A stretch of 64,000 nt of DNA, taken from assembly GCA_030432295.1 (NCBI GenBank), contig JAUIHI010000025.1, positions 35,956-99,955 of the forward strand. Reading direction: 5' to 3'. The DNA comes from Anaerolineae bacterium (GTDB lineage Bacteria > Chloroflexota > Anaerolineae > Caldilineales > Caldilineaceae). Position 1 is the first letter of the stretch. Every line of letters starts with the position of its first letter. Positions 63,649 to 64,000 of this stretch are shown piece after piece. The translations under genes were made by a program, and so were the position numbers. The notes beneath the pieces were generated by a model. The model had not been told where the DNA came from. It searched no databases and was given only the letters and a program-made list of their open reading frames with translations.

Positions 63649-64000
63649 GTTTCAATCCCTCGGATGGGTTGGGGGTGATTCGGACCGCTGGCTCTTGTCT
63701 GCGTTATCAACGTAGGAAGTGTTTCAATCCCTCGGATGGGTTGGGGGTGGTTCGGACCCGTGTAGTAGGATGCCCGCAGGTAGTTCTGATTGCGGTTTCA
63801 ATCCCTCGGATGGGTTGGGGGTGGTTCGGACATCGACCTGGGCCACTTGCTGGCCGTTGCGGTTGTTTCAATCCCTCGGATGGGTTGGGGGTGGTTCGGA
63901 CTTGGATGGATTTCGCGTCACGCTGAGGCTGTCAACAGTTTCAATCCCTCGGATGGGTTGGGGGTGGTTCGGACTCAGTTGCAGGCCGATGTACAGGCTA
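63649..64000 (-). CRISPR. CRISPR array, 37-bp repeats, trailer end, continues beyond window
   Basis: Five repeats of 37 bp lie at 63649-63685, 63721-63757, 63795-63831, 63865-63901 and 63938-63974. Spacers are 35, 37, 33 and 36 bp, plus a partial one to the window end. On the plus strand each repeat begins GTTTCAATCCC and ends GTTCGGAC; read on the minus strand it ends GGGATTGAAAC, the usual 3' handle of type I/III repeats, so transcription is probably leftward. The first repeat (63649) has one change (A for G at 63678), as expected at the old, leader-distal end. No cas gene is in the window. Confidence 0.95.

Noticed and set aside
63669..63926. Plus-strand frame with repeated FNPSDGLGVVRT
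   Set aside because: It is translation of the CRISPR repeats and spacers.
1..64000. tRNA or rRNA genes
   Set aside because: No cloverleaf with a T-arm GGTTCGAATCC-type consensus or rRNA signature was seen in any gap.

Overview
The window looks like chromosomal DNA from a filamentous or multicellular-type Chloroflexota (Anaerolineae/Caldilineae-like). The evidence is indirect. The DNA is GC-rich, secreted proteins carry long Thr/Pro linkers, and there are several signalling proteins with CHAT, caspase, STAND/AAA and beta-propeller modules. One gene encodes an N-terminal Cys-rich region plus TM plus Ig-like protein of a type I associate with this phylum, and almost every intergenic gap holds a dispersed palindromic repeat. 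No rRNA or tRNA gene was seen.

Layout. 1-10 kb (minus strand): a truncated TIM-barrel glycosidase-like protein, a P-loop kinase, a SpoIIE/PP2C phosphatase, a membrane Ig-like protein, the CCA-adding enzyme, a CHAT protease, a P1-family peptidase and a probable DUF2283/PBECR-DUF4258-type toxin-antitoxin pair. 10-14 kb: a serine beta-lactamase-like hydrolase and rluD, separated by a MITE-like element that supplies both stop codons, then lspA and a nitrilase-like protein without its catalytic Cys. 14-20 kb: a DUF402 protein and a histidine biosynthesis cluster (hisH, a histidine-phosphatase-like protein, a PhnP-like metallo-hydrolase, a hisA-NUDIX fusion, hisF, hisI, hisE). 20-23.4 kb (minus): a helical adaptor-like protein, a caspase, a REP/RAYT cassette and the 5' fragment of a second caspase. 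23.5-29.1 kb (minus): a 1481-codon secreted beta-propeller gene cut by a 1172-bp insertion sequence. 29-38 kb: guaB, purA and two related GT-C membrane glycosyltransferases. 38-42 kb: an aldolase of the DapA family, mannonate dehydratase, a GT2 glycosyltransferase and dinB. 42-50.6 kb (minus): a DapA-family lyase, a 2014-aa membrane receptor-ATPase and a coupled AAA ATPase. 51-56.5 kb: a TetR regulator with two operator-like palindromes, two FtsX-type permeases, an ABC ATPase and a lipoprotein adaptor, ending at a strong terminator. 56.5-62.7 kb (minus): a BTAD/STAND regulator, a TolB-like membrane propeller protein and a small protein. 63.3-64 kb: a small Lys-rich protein, a terminator and the trailer end of a CRISPR array that continues beyond the right edge.

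The most interesting signal is a probable signalling or conflict network spread over two loci. The caspase (20974-22329) and the AAA ATPase (42273-43619) share a distinctive C-terminal Gly-rich beta motif, and the caspase and its neighbouring helical protein share a second one. The AAA ATPase is coupled to a receptor with about 22 extracellular propeller repeats and its own cytoplasmic AAA module. This suggests a modular sensor-ATPase-protease system assembled through homotypic tails. Other notable points are the HisA-NUDIX fusion, the Cys-less nitrilase and several cases where mobile palindromes supply coding sequence.
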